Shown: positions 28,966 through 36,767, counted from the first letter of the stretch. The stretch is 44,162 nucleotides of DNA from Ectopseudomonas khazarica (GCF_004521985.1 NZ_SBHZ01000027.1:1-44162), one strand, 5' to 3'. Notes: generated by a model not told the origin, from the sequence alone. A program made the numbers and translations.

Positions 28966-29700
28966 GTGGGATTCTGGAGGGCTGCCCTGCTGGGGCTGCT
29001 GCTGTGCACATCGCTACGTGCCGAGGTTCTCCACCTGGTCACGGGGGATGAGTACGCGCCATTCACGGGCAAGGCGTTGCCGGGGCAGGGCATGCTCACC
29101 CAGGTGGTGCAGGCCGCGCTGGCCGAGCAAGGGCTGGCCATGACGCTCGATTGGCAGCCTTGGAACCGTGGCTATCTCAATGCCTCACGCGGCGAATACG
29201 ACGCCACCTTTCCCTACGTGCACTCCACCCAGCGCGAGCAGGACTTCCTCTACTCGGCCCCTCTGTACAAGGCCGAACAGCACCTGTTCAGTCGCGTCGG
29301 CGACTCGCTCGAACTCGACGACCTGTCGCGCCACAAGGGGCTTCGTCTCTGCTATCCGCTGGGCTGGCAGCCTCCCGTCGCGATCCAGCGCCTGATCGAC
29401 CAGGGCGCGCTCAGGCGCCATTCACCGCTCGGCCTCAAGGAATGTGCACGGCTGTTGCTGCTGCAGCGTGACGACCTCTTCATCGCCGACCGCAATCTGG
29501 GGGAAAGCGCCCTCAGCTCGACCGGTGTCGGTGCGGAGCGGTTTCACCGCTCGCACGCCCTGGGCAGCAACACCCTGCATTTCATCGTGCCTCGACGCCA
29601 TCCACGGGCGGCGGAGCTGATCGAGCGCTTCGACCACGGCCTCGACGCGCTCAAGGCGAGTGGTGAGTACCAGCGCATCGTCGACCGTTACGTGGAATAG
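28966..29700 (+). CDS. Periplasmic substrate-binding protein (SBP_bac_3 family)
   Basis: A 244-residue exported protein. The GTG at 28966 is chosen because GGGAGGA lies five bases upstream; a second GTG at 28963 and a TTG at 28939 are also in frame. The signal peptide (GFWRAALLGLLLCTSLRA) leads to EVLHLVTGDEYAPFT, the usual opening of amino-acid-type binding domains, and ends with LKASGEYQRIVDRYVE. No permease or ATPase is adjacent, so it may be a sensor-type or orphan binding protein. The ligand is unknown. It converges on prfH. Confidence 0.83.
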   Translation: MGFWRAALLGLLLCTSLRAEVLHLVTGDEYAPFTGKALPGQGMLTQVVQAALAEQGLAMTLDWQPWNRGYLNASRGEYDATFPYVHSTQREQDFLYSAPLYKAEQHLFSRVGDSLELDDLSRHKGLRLCYPLGWQPPVAIQRLIDQGALRRHSPLGLKECARLLLLQRDDLFIADRNLGESALSSTGVGAERFHRSHALGSNTLHFIVPRRHPRAAELIERFDHGLDALKASGEYQRIVDRYVE

Positions 29701-29722
29701 GTGGTCGTCGAGGACGACCACC
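29700..29722. terminator. Perfect hairpin between convergent genes
   Basis: GGTGGTCGTC, loop GAG, GACGACCACC: a perfect 10-base stem starting at the last base of the binding protein stop and ending four bases before the prfH stop. No T-run follows on either strand, so it may end transcripts weakly or protect 3' ends from nucleases. Confidence 0.55.
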
Positions 29723-29726
29723 CGGT

Positions 29727-30344
29727 TCAGCTGCGCTCGTCGAAGCCAGGCCCATGAAAGCTGCGTATTGCGTTGCCGCGCTCGAGTTGATGATGCTGCA
29801 GGCGCCGCTCGGCTCGCGCCGTATTGCTGGCTTGCTCGCCGAGGTCTTTCAGCCGCTTGGCCAGCAGCATCAGCGCGATGCGCTTGTTGGCATGCTGGCT
29901 GCGTTCGTTCTGGACCTTGACGCTGATGCCTGTGGCCAGGTGAGTCGCACGTACCGCCGAGTCGGTGGTATTGACGTGCTGTCCACCAGCGCCAGAGGCG
30001 CGCAGGGTCTCGAAACGCACCTGGCTGTTCGGCAGGGCTTCAGGCAGTTCGTAAAGCGTGCCGCTGAAGAACCAGTTCTTGCGTCCGTAGCCTGCGCGAA
30101 AGGGGCTGGGGCACACCCATTGCATTGTGCCGCTCCAGGCTGCCGCAAGTGCCTTGCCCTGTTCACCGTGCAGGCCAAGCAATACCGAGCGCAGGGTGCC
30201 GGGCCGTGGCCCGGTTTCCTCCTCGAGGAGCTGCAACCGCACCTTCAGTACTGTCGCCTCGCGATGAAGGATCGGCACGGCCTTGGCAACCGCCAGTGCG
30301 CACTCTGCCGGGCCTTGGCCCGCGGAAAGTTGCAGTAGCAGCAT
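29727..30344 (-). CDS. prfH: Peptide chain release factor homolog PrfH
   Basis: A 205-residue class-I release factor homologue. It has the catalytic GGQ loop (GAGGQHVN, residues 120-122) for peptidyl-tRNA hydrolysis and a positively charged helical tail, but lacks the stop-codon recognition domain (no PxT/SPF region). Published work on PrfH describes it as acting on ribosomes whose 16S decoding centre has been cut, releasing the nascent chain so the RNA can be religated. Its ATG overlaps the rtcB stop as TGATG. The longer reading from 30353 adds only three residues. It is coupled to rtcB. Confidence 0.92.
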   Translation of the reverse strand: MLLLQLSAGQGPAECALAVAKAVPILHREATVLKVRLQLLEEETGPRPGTLRSVLLGLHGEQGKALAAAWSGTMQWVCPSPFRAGYGRKNWFFSGTLYELPEALPNSQVRFETLRASGAGGQHVNTTDSAVRATHLATGISVKVQNERSQHANKRIALMLLAKRLKDLGEQASNTARAERRLQHHQLERGNAIRSFHGPGFDERS

Positions 30345-31480
30345 CAACAGCACCCCCCGCGCGTCTTGTACGTGAGCACTGGCTTGAGGCGTGCCAGCAC
30401 GCGCAGCAGGCCCGCGTCACGCAGGGCGCCAATCACTGAATCGATGGCCTTGTAGGCTTCGGGGGCCTCTTCGTAGATCAGCCCTCGATCGGCGCAGATG
30501 ACCCGGCTACCCAGTGCAGTACGGCTCAGTTGCTCGACGCTGTAGCGTTTGGCGAGGCGTTCCTTGCACTCGCTACGCATCCATTTGCGGCCAGCGCCAT
30601 GCGCCAGTGAGTTCAGGCTGCGTGGATCGGCCAACGGCTCCACCAGGTAGCTGTAGTCACCGCGCGAACCTGGAATCACCAGTGTGCCCTGATCGGACGG
30701 TGTTGCCCCCTTGCGATGCAGCCAGCCGTCCACGCCGTCGATGCGGGCCGCTGAAACCAGATTGTGGTTGATGTCCAGCAACGGCTCACCGTTCGCGCGC
30801 AGGCGCTCGAGCATGCGTCGGGCGATCAGCTGCCGATTGGCCGCGGCGAAACGCAGCGCATCGTCATGACGTTCGAGGTAGTGCGCGCATGCTGGCGTGT
30901 CGACTTCCAGCCCGGCGTGGCCGAACTGATCGACCTGTTCCCGCAGGATCGCCTCGCCCAGACCGCGTGAACCGCTGTGTACCAACAGGAGCAGGTGCTT
31001 GCCGTCGATACCGAGCCTGTTCAGGGCATCGGTGTCATAGGCCTGGTCCAGCTGTTGCAGCTCGGCGAAGTGATTGCCGCCGCCAATGGTGCCCAGCGCC
31101 CTTTCGTGGCCGCTGGCCGGCAGGTTGAATGCAGCGATCGCTTCGGCCCAGTCCTCGTCCAGCGGTATGTCGAGGTTCCCCAGACGTTTTTCCAGCTTGT
31201 CCAGGTGCAGCTTGGCGACTGGCAGATCACTGCGCCACAGCGCCATGCCGCAGCCGATGTCGTTGCCTACCAGCGCCGGGTATAGCCGCTGTGTGGAAAA
31301 GAATGCGGCGCCGACCGGATAGCCGCGGCCCGGATGCAGGTCCGGCATGCCGGCTACCCGTTGCATGCCTGGCAGGCGTGCAGTGGTTTCGAGTTGTTGG
31401 ATCGCTTTTCCTTCGATCCAGGTGTCATCCCCGGCGACCAGTGTCACGCCGGAAGACAAATTGCGAATATGAGTGCCCAT
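30344..31480 (-). CDS. rtcB: RNA-splicing ligase RtcB-type, PrfH-associated paralog
   Basis: A 378-residue GTP/Mn-dependent 3'-phosphate RNA ligase. Metal and catalytic residues are in place: Cys77 (DIGCGMA), His137 (GGGNHF), His168 (HSGSRG), His239 (INHN) and guanylation His294 (SLAHGAGR). The protein is shorter than the E. coli-type RtcB, as are the prfH-linked forms. With prfH it should religate 16S rRNA cut in the decoding centre. The ATG at 31480 has no recognisable ribosome site, so translation may depend on upstream events. The archease and rtcA/rtcR genes that accompany classical rtc operons are absent here. Confidence 0.93.
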   Translation of the reverse strand: MGTHIRNLSSGVTLVAGDDTWIEGKAIQQLETTARLPGMQRVAGMPDLHPGRGYPVGAAFFSTQRLYPALVGNDIGCGMALWRSDLPVAKLHLDKLEKRLGNLDIPLDEDWAEAIAAFNLPASGHERALGTIGGGNHFAELQQLDQAYDTDALNRLGIDGKHLLLLVHSGSRGLGEAILREQVDQFGHAGLEVDTPACAHYLERHDDALRFAAANRQLIARRMLERLRANGEPLLDINHNLVSAARIDGVDGWLHRKGATPSDQGTLVIPGSRGDYSYLVEPLADPRSLNSLAHGAGRKWMRSECKERLAKRYSVEQLSRTALGSRVICADRGLIYEEAPEAYKAIDSVIGALRDAGLLRVLARLKPVLTYKTRGGCC

Positions 31481-31571
31481 GGTCCAATCCAAATGGGTTG
31501 AAACGAAAAGATTTCGGATTTGGCAGGACCGGGCCGGTCAGCTCATGCCGCCAGGGTGGCAGCGGGATGGG

Positions 31572-31613
31572 TCAGACCAGACTCGACCTGCAAAGGGTGA
31601 TCAGCAGTCGCAT
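31572..31613 (-). CDS. Possible 13-residue leader peptide upstream of rtcB
   Basis: The coding stretch MRLLITLCRSSLV (13 residues) starts with an AAAGGAG placed at a normal distance before the ATG, in contrast to rtcB, which has none. It ends 92 bases before the rtcB start. A chance ORF cannot be ruled out. If translated, it could sense ribosome state and control rtcB-prfH. Predicted promoter and dyad lie just upstream. Confidence 0.4.
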   Translation of the reverse strand: MRLLITLCRSSLV

Positions 31614-31652
31614 GATGGTTCTCCTTTGCTGTCGGTGGATGGGAAGAGGCGC

Positions 31653-31678
31653 GCATCCTAGGCCGGGAGGTAGGATGC
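31653..31678. promoter_or_regulatory. Perfect dyad over the rtcB promoter (operator candidate)
   Basis: GCATCCTA (31653-31660) and TAGGATGC (31671-31678), perfect 8-base arms with a 10-base centre. The dyad covers the -10 and the whole -35/-10 spacer of the predicted minus-strand promoter. It could instead be a hairpin closing the AEC transporter transcript, though no T-run follows. Confidence 0.45.
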
Positions 31679-31684
31679 ACGCAA
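31655..31684 (-). promoter_or_regulatory. Candidate promoter of leader-rtcB-prfH
   Basis: On the minus strand TTGCGT (31684-31679), an 18-base spacer and TAGGAT (31660-31655) are followed by a GC-rich GCGCGCC discriminator. The -10 and discriminator resemble the rRNA-type promoters at the right end of the window (TAGAAT, GCGC). Predicted start is near 31648, about 35 bases before the leader ATG. Confidence 0.4.
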
Positions 31685-31693
31685 GTGCGGATT

Positions 31694-32596
31694 TCACAGC
31701 AGCGTCATGACCAGCAGCAGGCTGCCCGCTGCCAGCAGGGTCTGCAGGGTGATGATTCCGGCCATCAGCTGGCTGTCGCCGCCCAGCTGGCGGGTCAGTA
31801 CGTAGGCCGTGGGGGCGGTGGGCAAGGCGAAGAACAGCACCAGCACGGCGCTCTCCATGGCCGGCAGCGCCAGTGCCCAGGCCACGCACCAGGCCAGGAC
31901 GGGCATGACCAGCAGGCGCAGCGCGCTGTTCCAGCCCAGCGCGGGCACCTCGGCGCCCAGTTGCTCGGGCTTGAGTGCCGCGCCGACGCAGAGCAGGCCC
32001 AGCGGCAGGCTGGCGGCGGCCAGCAGGCTGAGCAGGCGATCCGTGCCGCCAGGCAGTCCGATGCCCGTGAGGTTGAACAGGGCACCCCCGACACAGGCGA
32101 GAATCAGTGGATTCTTGGCGATGGGCAGCAGCAGGCTGCGGGCGCTGACACCGCGTTCGGCGGTCAGCGACCAGACCGACAGCACGTTCACCGTCGGCAC
32201 CATCAGGGCCAGCATCAGCGCGGCCAGGGTCAGGCCTTGCTGGCCGAACAGGCTGCCCACCGCTGCCAGTCCCAGGTAGGTATTGAAGCGCAGGATGCCC
32301 TGGCTGAAGGCGCCGAAGCGCCCGGCCGGCCAGCCACGCAGGCGGCGTACCAGCAGCAGGGCGATCCAGGCGATGCCCAGGGCCAGGAGGACGGCCAGGG
32401 CCAGGCGCGGCAGGGCGGGGTTGTTCAGGGGCGCCCGGGCCAGGCTGGAGAACAGCAGCGCGGGGAACAGGATGAAGTAGTTGAGGCGTTCGGCACCGGG
32501 CCAGAAGGCCTCGCTGGGGAACTCACGCAGGCGCAGCCAGTAGCCGGCGACTATCATGGCGAACAGCGGCCACAAGGCCAGCAGCAGGTCTATCAC
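31694..32596 (-). CDS. AEC-family (auxin efflux carrier/malonate-type) transporter
   Basis: A 300-residue inner-membrane protein with about ten hydrophobic segments, in the AEC fold (start IDLLLALWPLFAMIVAGYWL; KNPLILACVGGALFNLTGI and FFALPTAPTAYVLTRQLGG are characteristic). Such proteins export or import small anions. The substrate is not readable. The GTG at 32596 with GGGGG upstream gives a typical N-terminus; the longer frame to 32647 adds an uncharacteristic hydrophilic head. It runs in the same direction as rtcB-prfH, with a 213-base gap, and is divergent from the GFA gene. Confidence 0.83.
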   Translation of the reverse strand: MIDLLLALWPLFAMIVAGYWLRLREFPSEAFWPGAERLNYFILFPALLFSSLARAPLNNPALPRLALAVLLALGIAWIALLLVRRLRGWPAGRFGAFSQGILRFNTYLGLAAVGSLFGQQGLTLAALMLALMVPTVNVLSVWSLTAERGVSARSLLLPIAKNPLILACVGGALFNLTGIGLPGGTDRLLSLLAAASLPLGLLCVGAALKPEQLGAEVPALGWNSALRLLVMPVLAWCVAWALALPAMESAVLVLFFALPTAPTAYVLTRQLGGDSQLMAGIITLQTLLAAGSLLLVMTLL

Positions 32597-32666
32597 GGTA
32601 ACCCCCGACGGTGGTGAGGGCCTATCTTGGTCAGCGGCGCATGGCAATGCAAGACGGAGTGAAGAG

Positions 32667-33068
32667 ATGAGCGAGCAGCATGAAGGTGGCTGCCAGTGCG
32701 GTGCCCTGCGTTACCGGATCGAGGCGTCCCTGTCGGACAGTGCGCATTGCCACTGCGCCATCTGCCGGCGCAGCAGCGGCGGCATTCTCACCACCTGGGT
32801 CACGGTGCCCAGGACGAGCTTCCAGTGGTTGCAGGGACAGCCACGCACCTTCGCTTCATCGGCCAGTTGCTCGCGCTACTTCTGCGCTGACTGTGGCGCG
32901 CACCTGGCGTTGTTCACCACGCTCAGTCCGCAGACGCTGGACGTGACAGTTGCCACCCTCGATGCGCCGGAACTAGCGCCGGCCAATCGACACATCTGGG
33001 TGGGCAGGCGTCTGCCATGGCTCAGCGTCGATCCGCAGCTGCCGGAGGAAGATGAGGAGCTGCTGTAG
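32667..33068 (+). CDS. GFA-family zinc protein (glutathione-dependent formaldehyde-activating type)
   Basis: A 133-residue zinc protein. Cysteines are arranged as GGCQCGAL, HCHCAICRR and YFCADCGAHL, the GFA/Mss4-like metal sites. GFA domains bind glutathione and in some species activate formaldehyde, but most family members have no assigned activity. The start at 32667 has GGAG eight bases upstream. It stands between the divergent AEC gene and the convergent DUF4105 gene, nine bases from its stop. Confidence 0.88.
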   Translation: MSEQHEGGCQCGALRYRIEASLSDSAHCHCAICRRSSGGILTTWVTVPRTSFQWLQGQPRTFASSASCSRYFCADCGAHLALFTTLSPQTLDVTVATLDAPELAPANRHIWVGRRLPWLSVDPQLPEEDEELL

Positions 33069-33077
33069 CGGGGGGCG

Positions 33078-35033
33078 TCAGGGCAGCTCCAGGCCTCCGC
33101 TGGCCTTGTGCAGCGCGCGCAGGTGCTCACCGAGGGCGAGGAGGTTGGCCTCGTTGGCCTCCAGTTCGAGCAGACGCCCGGGCTCCAGCAGTTTGCGCAC
33201 CTCGCCATCGAGTTCGTCGCTTAGCTGGCGCAGCTGCTGCTGCCGCTCACGGCTGCGGTTCTCCAGCCCCTGCCACTCGCTGTGCTGCGGCAGGCCATAA
33301 CCTCCGTCGAGCAATTCTGCGGGGCGACTGAGGAAGCCGCTGTTGGCGAGAATCTGTTCCAGCGCGCTGCCGGCCTTGTTCAGGTTGGGGTCGCCTGCGG
33401 CACGCCCGCTCAGGTAGCGCTGCTTGAGTTCGTCCTGGGTGAGCAGCAACTGGCGGCGCAAGGCGGCTTGTTCGAGCAGCAGCAGGGCGGCGCTGGCACG
33501 CAGATCGGCCTGGCTGAACCACTGGCGGCGTTCCTCTGCGGGTTGTTCCAGCCAGGCTTCGACGCTGCCCTGCGGGATCGGCAGGCGCTGGCGCAACACG
33601 CCGAACATCGCCTGGTAGCGCTCGCGGAAGGAGTCGAAACGGTAGCCCAGGCGCAGCGCTTCGCGCGGGTCGTCCAGCACCGAGGTGTCGGCCAGGCCGC
33701 GGGCGTCCATCAATTGCAGCAGGCCGTTGGGCAGGATGCTGTCGAGCGCCTGCAGCTGCGGGTTGCCGGTGCCGCTGCGCAGCAGCTTGAGGGTTTCCAC
33801 CGCGCAGTTGTTGGAGATGAAGTAGTAGTCGCCGTCATAGCTCCAGTGCTGCTCCAAGGCACGGGTCACCAGTTGCTCGAGCTGGTCGCGTGACAGGCGC
33901 AGTGGCACCGAGGCCAGGCTGCGCAGCTCGACCTTGGTGTACTCGTCGATCACCTGCTCCAGTGGCAGGACGAACAGGCGCGATGGGTAGACGCCGGTCA
34001 GGCCATCCCAGCTGGAGAGCTGCAGGTCGCCGACGAAGGCGCGATAGGACAGCACCAGGTGCTGGTCCAGATCCAGCCGGCAATCCGGGCCACGCGGCCT
34101 GCCCGGTGCGCAGACCACCAGGCGCAACATGCTGTGGCCCCAGCGGCTCATCCAGGCATCGTTGGCTTCGGCGAGCAGGTAGTCGACCTCGTACACGCGC
34201 TCCGGGTCCAGGCGTCCCAGCGGCTGGCGGGCGAAGTCGCGCCCGGCGTTGAGGTAGGGGTAATCGCTGGCGCAGGTCGCGGTCGCTGGCGTCCAGTCGA
34301 AGTGCTCGCGCCAGTAGCGAGCCAGTGACGGGCGACGGCAGGCGTAGCTCGGATCGAGCAGGAAGTATTCGAGGTTGACCGCAACGAACTCCAGTGCGTT
34401 GCGCAGTTCGTAGTCGTCCGGGCTGCGCGCCACCTGGCCGTTGTCCGTGTCGCGTGCGCCGCGCCTGCCGACCCGCTGCGCCCAGCCGGCCAGGTCGAGC
34501 AGACGTGGGTCGTCGCTGAGGGTGAAGCGGCGCTCGGTCTGACCACGGCACTCGTCCGCCAGCCCGACCAGGCCGGTCGACCTGGCATGCTGCCGACACT
34601 GGTTGATCCGCTGGCGCTCGGCGGTGGGCCAGAGCCGGGCGCGATCGTAGAGGTGGGTCAGCTCGTGCAGCAGGGTGGCCAGCAGCTCCTGGCGCTGGGT
34701 GCCGTGGGCGCGACCGGTGCGATTGCGGGCCGCCGAACCGTCCACCAGCCTTGGCAGCAGCGCGGCATTGAGCTCGATACCGCTGAAACGCCCGACCTGA
34801 CCGTAGACGTCGGCCGGCATGTCGGCACGCCAGCTGACAGCGACCACGCGATCCAGCCGCGCGATGAAACTTGGCGGTAACGCCGCCATGGCCTCGTCCA
34901 GCAGTGTCTGGCTGGCCTGGCGCTCGGCCGCAGCGAGTGCGTCGTCGTCCAGCAGCAGGCGCAGCTGTGCCTGGGCGAGGCCCGTGGCGAGCGTCAGCAG
35001 AACGCCGCAGCACCAGGCGGCGAGGCGAGTCAC
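33078..35033 (-). CDS. Periplasmic DUF4105 protein with HELTH zinc-protease motif
   Basis: A 651-residue exported protein. The signal peptide ends near LAQA-QLR. An N-terminal zinc-binding HELTH (residues 123-127) follows, consistent with a gluzincin-type protease region. The middle is a DUF4105 domain with RWGHSMLRLVV and ISNNCAVETLKLL; a conserved His and Cys, as in NlpC-like folds, suggest a second hydrolase centre. The C-terminal 150 residues are helical and charged. Its ATG overlaps the upstream DUF2388 stop (ATGA), so the two are co-translated. Substrate could be envelope or peptidoglycan material; this is inference. Confidence 0.85.
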   Translation of the reverse strand: MTRLAAWCCGVLLTLATGLAQAQLRLLLDDDALAAAERQASQTLLDEAMAALPPSFIARLDRVVAVSWRADMPADVYGQVGRFSGIELNAALLPRLVDGSAARNRTGRAHGTQRQELLATLLHELTHLYDRARLWPTAERQRINQCRQHARSTGLVGLADECRGQTERRFTLSDDPRLLDLAGWAQRVGRRGARDTDNGQVARSPDDYELRNALEFVAVNLEYFLLDPSYACRRPSLARYWREHFDWTPATATCASDYPYLNAGRDFARQPLGRLDPERVYEVDYLLAEANDAWMSRWGHSMLRLVVCAPGRPRGPDCRLDLDQHLVLSYRAFVGDLQLSSWDGLTGVYPSRLFVLPLEQVIDEYTKVELRSLASVPLRLSRDQLEQLVTRALEQHWSYDGDYYFISNNCAVETLKLLRSGTGNPQLQALDSILPNGLLQLMDARGLADTSVLDDPREALRLGYRFDSFRERYQAMFGVLRQRLPIPQGSVEAWLEQPAEERRQWFSQADLRASAALLLLEQAALRRQLLLTQDELKQRYLSGRAAGDPNLNKAGSALEQILANSGFLSRPAELLDGGYGLPQHSEWQGLENRSRERQQQLRQLSDELDGEVRKLLEPGRLLELEANEANLLALGEHLRALHKASGGLELP

Positions 35034-35350
35034 AGGGCGAGGATGGCTTCGGCGAGCTGCAGGTCGCTGGCTTGTCGGGCCTCTGGCAACTGCTGGCGGA
35101 TGGTCTGCAGGGCGGCTTCCAGTTGCGCGCCGCGGATTTCGCCGGCACTGGCAACGAAGCTGGCCGCGTCGTCACGGGCCTGTACCACGGCCTTCATGTC
35201 GCGCAGCGAGGTGGTGGTATCGGAGGTGAAGTTGATGCTGCGATCCAGCGCGCGCACGACGATGTTGCTGGTGGCGACCAGGGTCTGTGCCTGGGCGAGG
35301 CCACTGCACAGGGCACAAGCGGTAAGGGCGATGACGAGTGAACGACGCAT
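35030..35350 (-). CDS. DUF2388 periplasmic protein, copy 1
   Basis: A 106-residue secreted protein. A signal peptide (MRRSLVIALTACALCSGLAQA) is followed by a short DUF2388 domain with SLRDMKAVVQARDDAASFVAS and an LEAALQTIRQ helix. The function is unknown. It overlaps the DUF4105 gene by four bases and lies 143 bases from copy 2, with which it shares the block DDAASFVAS. Restricted to pseudomonads and relatives as far as I recall. Confidence 0.87.
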   Translation of the reverse strand: MRRSLVIALTACALCSGLAQAQTLVATSNIVVRALDRSINFTSDTTTSLRDMKAVVQARDDAASFVASAGEIRGAQLEAALQTIRQQLPEARQASDLQLAEAILAL

Positions 35351-35493
35351 GATGAGTAGCTCCGAGAACTGCAGAACGGACGATTTGACGTGGGCAAGCC
35401 TGCGCGGTTCCCCGTGCGCGGTCGCTCGGGGAAGTGTACGGGGCGCGGCGAAGCCGGTCAGCAGTGAGTCGACCGGCAGGGGCGTGGAGCCTT

Positions 35494-35817
35494 CTACAGG
35501 CTGAGAATGGCTTGTGCCAGGGTCAGGTCATCGGCCTGCGCCAGCTTGCTGGCATGGCTGCGAATCTGCAGCAGGGCGGCTTCCAGCCTGGCACTGCGGA
35601 TGGCGCCGTCGCTGGCGACGAAGCTGGCGGCGTCCTCGCGAGCGGCGCGTATCTGCTTCATGTCGCGCAGGGAGCTGGTCGCATCCGAGAGGCCTTCGGC
35701 CGTGCCGGCCAGGGCGCCCACCAGGGTATCCGTGGTGGCGACCAGGCTACTGGCGCTGGCACTGCCGACGAGCAGCATCGTCAGCAGGGCAGCGCTGAAG
35801 GATTTGTTGAGAGGCAT
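35494..35817 (-). CDS. DUF2388 periplasmic protein, copy 2
   Basis: A 107-residue secreted protein with a signal peptide ending ASA-SSL and the same core SLRDMKQIRAAREDAASFVAS plus LEAALLQIR as copy 1. The two are tandem paralogs. It precedes copy 1 on the same strand. A GCCGGTC / GACCGGC stem (35453-35477) lies after its stop but has no T-run. The function is unknown. Confidence 0.87.
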   Translation of the reverse strand: MPLNKSFSAALLTMLLVGSASASSLVATTDTLVGALAGTAEGLSDATSSLRDMKQIRAAREDAASFVASDGAIRSARLEAALLQIRSHASKLAQADDLTLAQAILSL

Positions 35818-35900
35818 CTGGGGTCACTCCGAGGTTACGGGACAAGGTACTGCCCGCGTCCGCAGCTTAGCCCAGAAGGCCTGTGCACTCCATTGCTGGC

Positions 35901-36104
35901 CTAGCGCCAGAAGGGCTTGGCCAGTTCCTGCTCGCGCTGGGCCGGGCTGATGCCCGCGTCGGCCAGCTGCTGTGCATTCAGCTGGGCCAGCTGGCGGCGC
36001 GTGCGCAGGTTGCGCTGCCAATGGCGCAGCAGCGCGTAGAGGCGCAGGGAGTCCAGGGCATGGGGATGTGCGCGCTGCGAGAGCGGGGAGTGCGTGCGGT
36101 CCAT
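35901..36104 (-). CDS. DUF1127 small basic protein, copy 1
   Basis: A 67-residue arginine-rich protein starting at an ATG with AGGAG six bases upstream. The DUF1127 core is LRTRRQLAQLNAQQLADAGIS followed by a PFWR tail. In other bacteria DUF1127 proteins affect RNA or phosphate metabolism and are stress-linked; here the role is unknown. The frame is open to 36176 but the extra residues are unlike the family. Confidence 0.85.
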   Translation of the reverse strand: MDRTHSPLSQRAHPHALDSLRLYALLRHWQRNLRTRRQLAQLNAQQLADAGISPAQREQELAKPFWR

Positions 36105-36250
36105 GGCGTGCTCCTGTCCAGAGACAAGGTGTGGCAGTCCATGATCTCGCCAATGGTTGTCGAGGAGCAGATACAAACGGGGGGAATTGTGCAGGGGCAG
36201 TGTCTATTACCTGGCAACTGTACTGCTCGTCAGAGCGACGACTGTTCCAG

Positions 36251-36288
36251 ATAAAACGAAAGCCCCACCGCAGCAGAGACGGTGGAGC
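36251..36288 (-). terminator. Terminator after DUF1127 copy 2
   Basis: On the minus strand GCTCCACCG, a 9-base loop and CGGTGGGGC (one G-T pair) are followed by TTTCGTTTTAT. It lies 40 bases after the copy 2 stop and separates the two DUF1127 transcripts. Confidence 0.85.
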
Positions 36289-36329
36289 TCTCAGAAGATC
36301 CCAATTCTGGGATGGAGCAAAGCGGTCAA

Positions 36330-36545
36330 TCAGCGCCAGAACGGCTTCTGCAGTTCGACGAAACGCTGATTTTCGGTGATGCCGGCGTCAGCGAGCAGGC
36401 GGGCATCCAGTCGAGCCAGTTGACGACGGCTGACGATGCGGCGCTGCCACAGGCTGAGGGTGGCGATCAGGCGCAGGGGCCAGGCAGACTTGTCACTGGC
36501 AACGCTGTGAGTTTGGAGCAGGGCGGAACTGAGGGTACGTTCCAT
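36330..36545 (-). CDS. DUF1127 small basic protein, copy 2
   Basis: A 71-residue protein with the DUF1127 core WQRRIVSRRQLARLDARLLA and DAGITENQRF, ending in the PFWR tail shared with copy 1. The ATG at 36545 is chosen because GGAAGG lies nine bases upstream, too close to the first ATG at 36554. It precedes copy 1. A terminator separates them. A possible promoter with a 15-base repeated element lies about 190 bases upstream (36721-36767), giving a long 5' leader. Confidence 0.83.
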   Translation of the reverse strand: MERTLSSALLQTHSVASDKSAWPLRLIATLSLWQRRIVSRRQLARLDARLLADAGITENQRFVELQKPFWR

Positions 36546-36720
36546 GGTGGTCATCCTTCCGCTTGTGGCGGGTCTGGTGTTTGCTTTCGATGGGGAAATT
36601 ATCCCGAGCGCGAGCGTGGTCCAGTAGTCACAGCTGGATGAAATTGTTGTGCTATTAGATAGGTTGCTTTGTAACTGTTCGGTCAGGAAATGAATGAACT
36701 GTACTGGCCATAAGTTAAAA

Positions 36721-36767
36721 AACTGGGTGCAACCCATTTATGCGAGATTTTTAACTAGGTGCAACCC
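36721..36767. repeat. Two 15-base direct repeats flanking a promoter
   Basis: AACTGGGTGCAACCC (36721-36735) and AACTAGGTGCAACCC (36753-36767) differ at one base and start exactly 32 bases apart, about three helical turns. Each contains an imperfect GGGT-GCA-ACCC dyad. They look like in-phase operator copies. Confidence 0.7.
36736..36764 (-). promoter_or_regulatory. Candidate promoter for the DUF1127 gene
   Basis: On the minus strand TTGCAC (36764-36759) and ATAAAT (36741-36736) are separated by 17 bases. The -35 lies inside the upper repeat copy, and the predicted start (near 36729) inside the lower one, so a protein bound to the repeats could repress it. Confidence 0.45.

Noticed and set aside
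31538..31546. Two-codon ATG-AGC-TGA minimal frame between the leader and rtcB
   Set aside because: No ribosome site in front and nothing to support it beyond chance, although minimal frames can stall ribosomes.
36721..36767. Short direct repeats as a CRISPR array
   Set aside because: Only two 15-base units with a 17-base gap and no cas genes; positions fit promoter operators.
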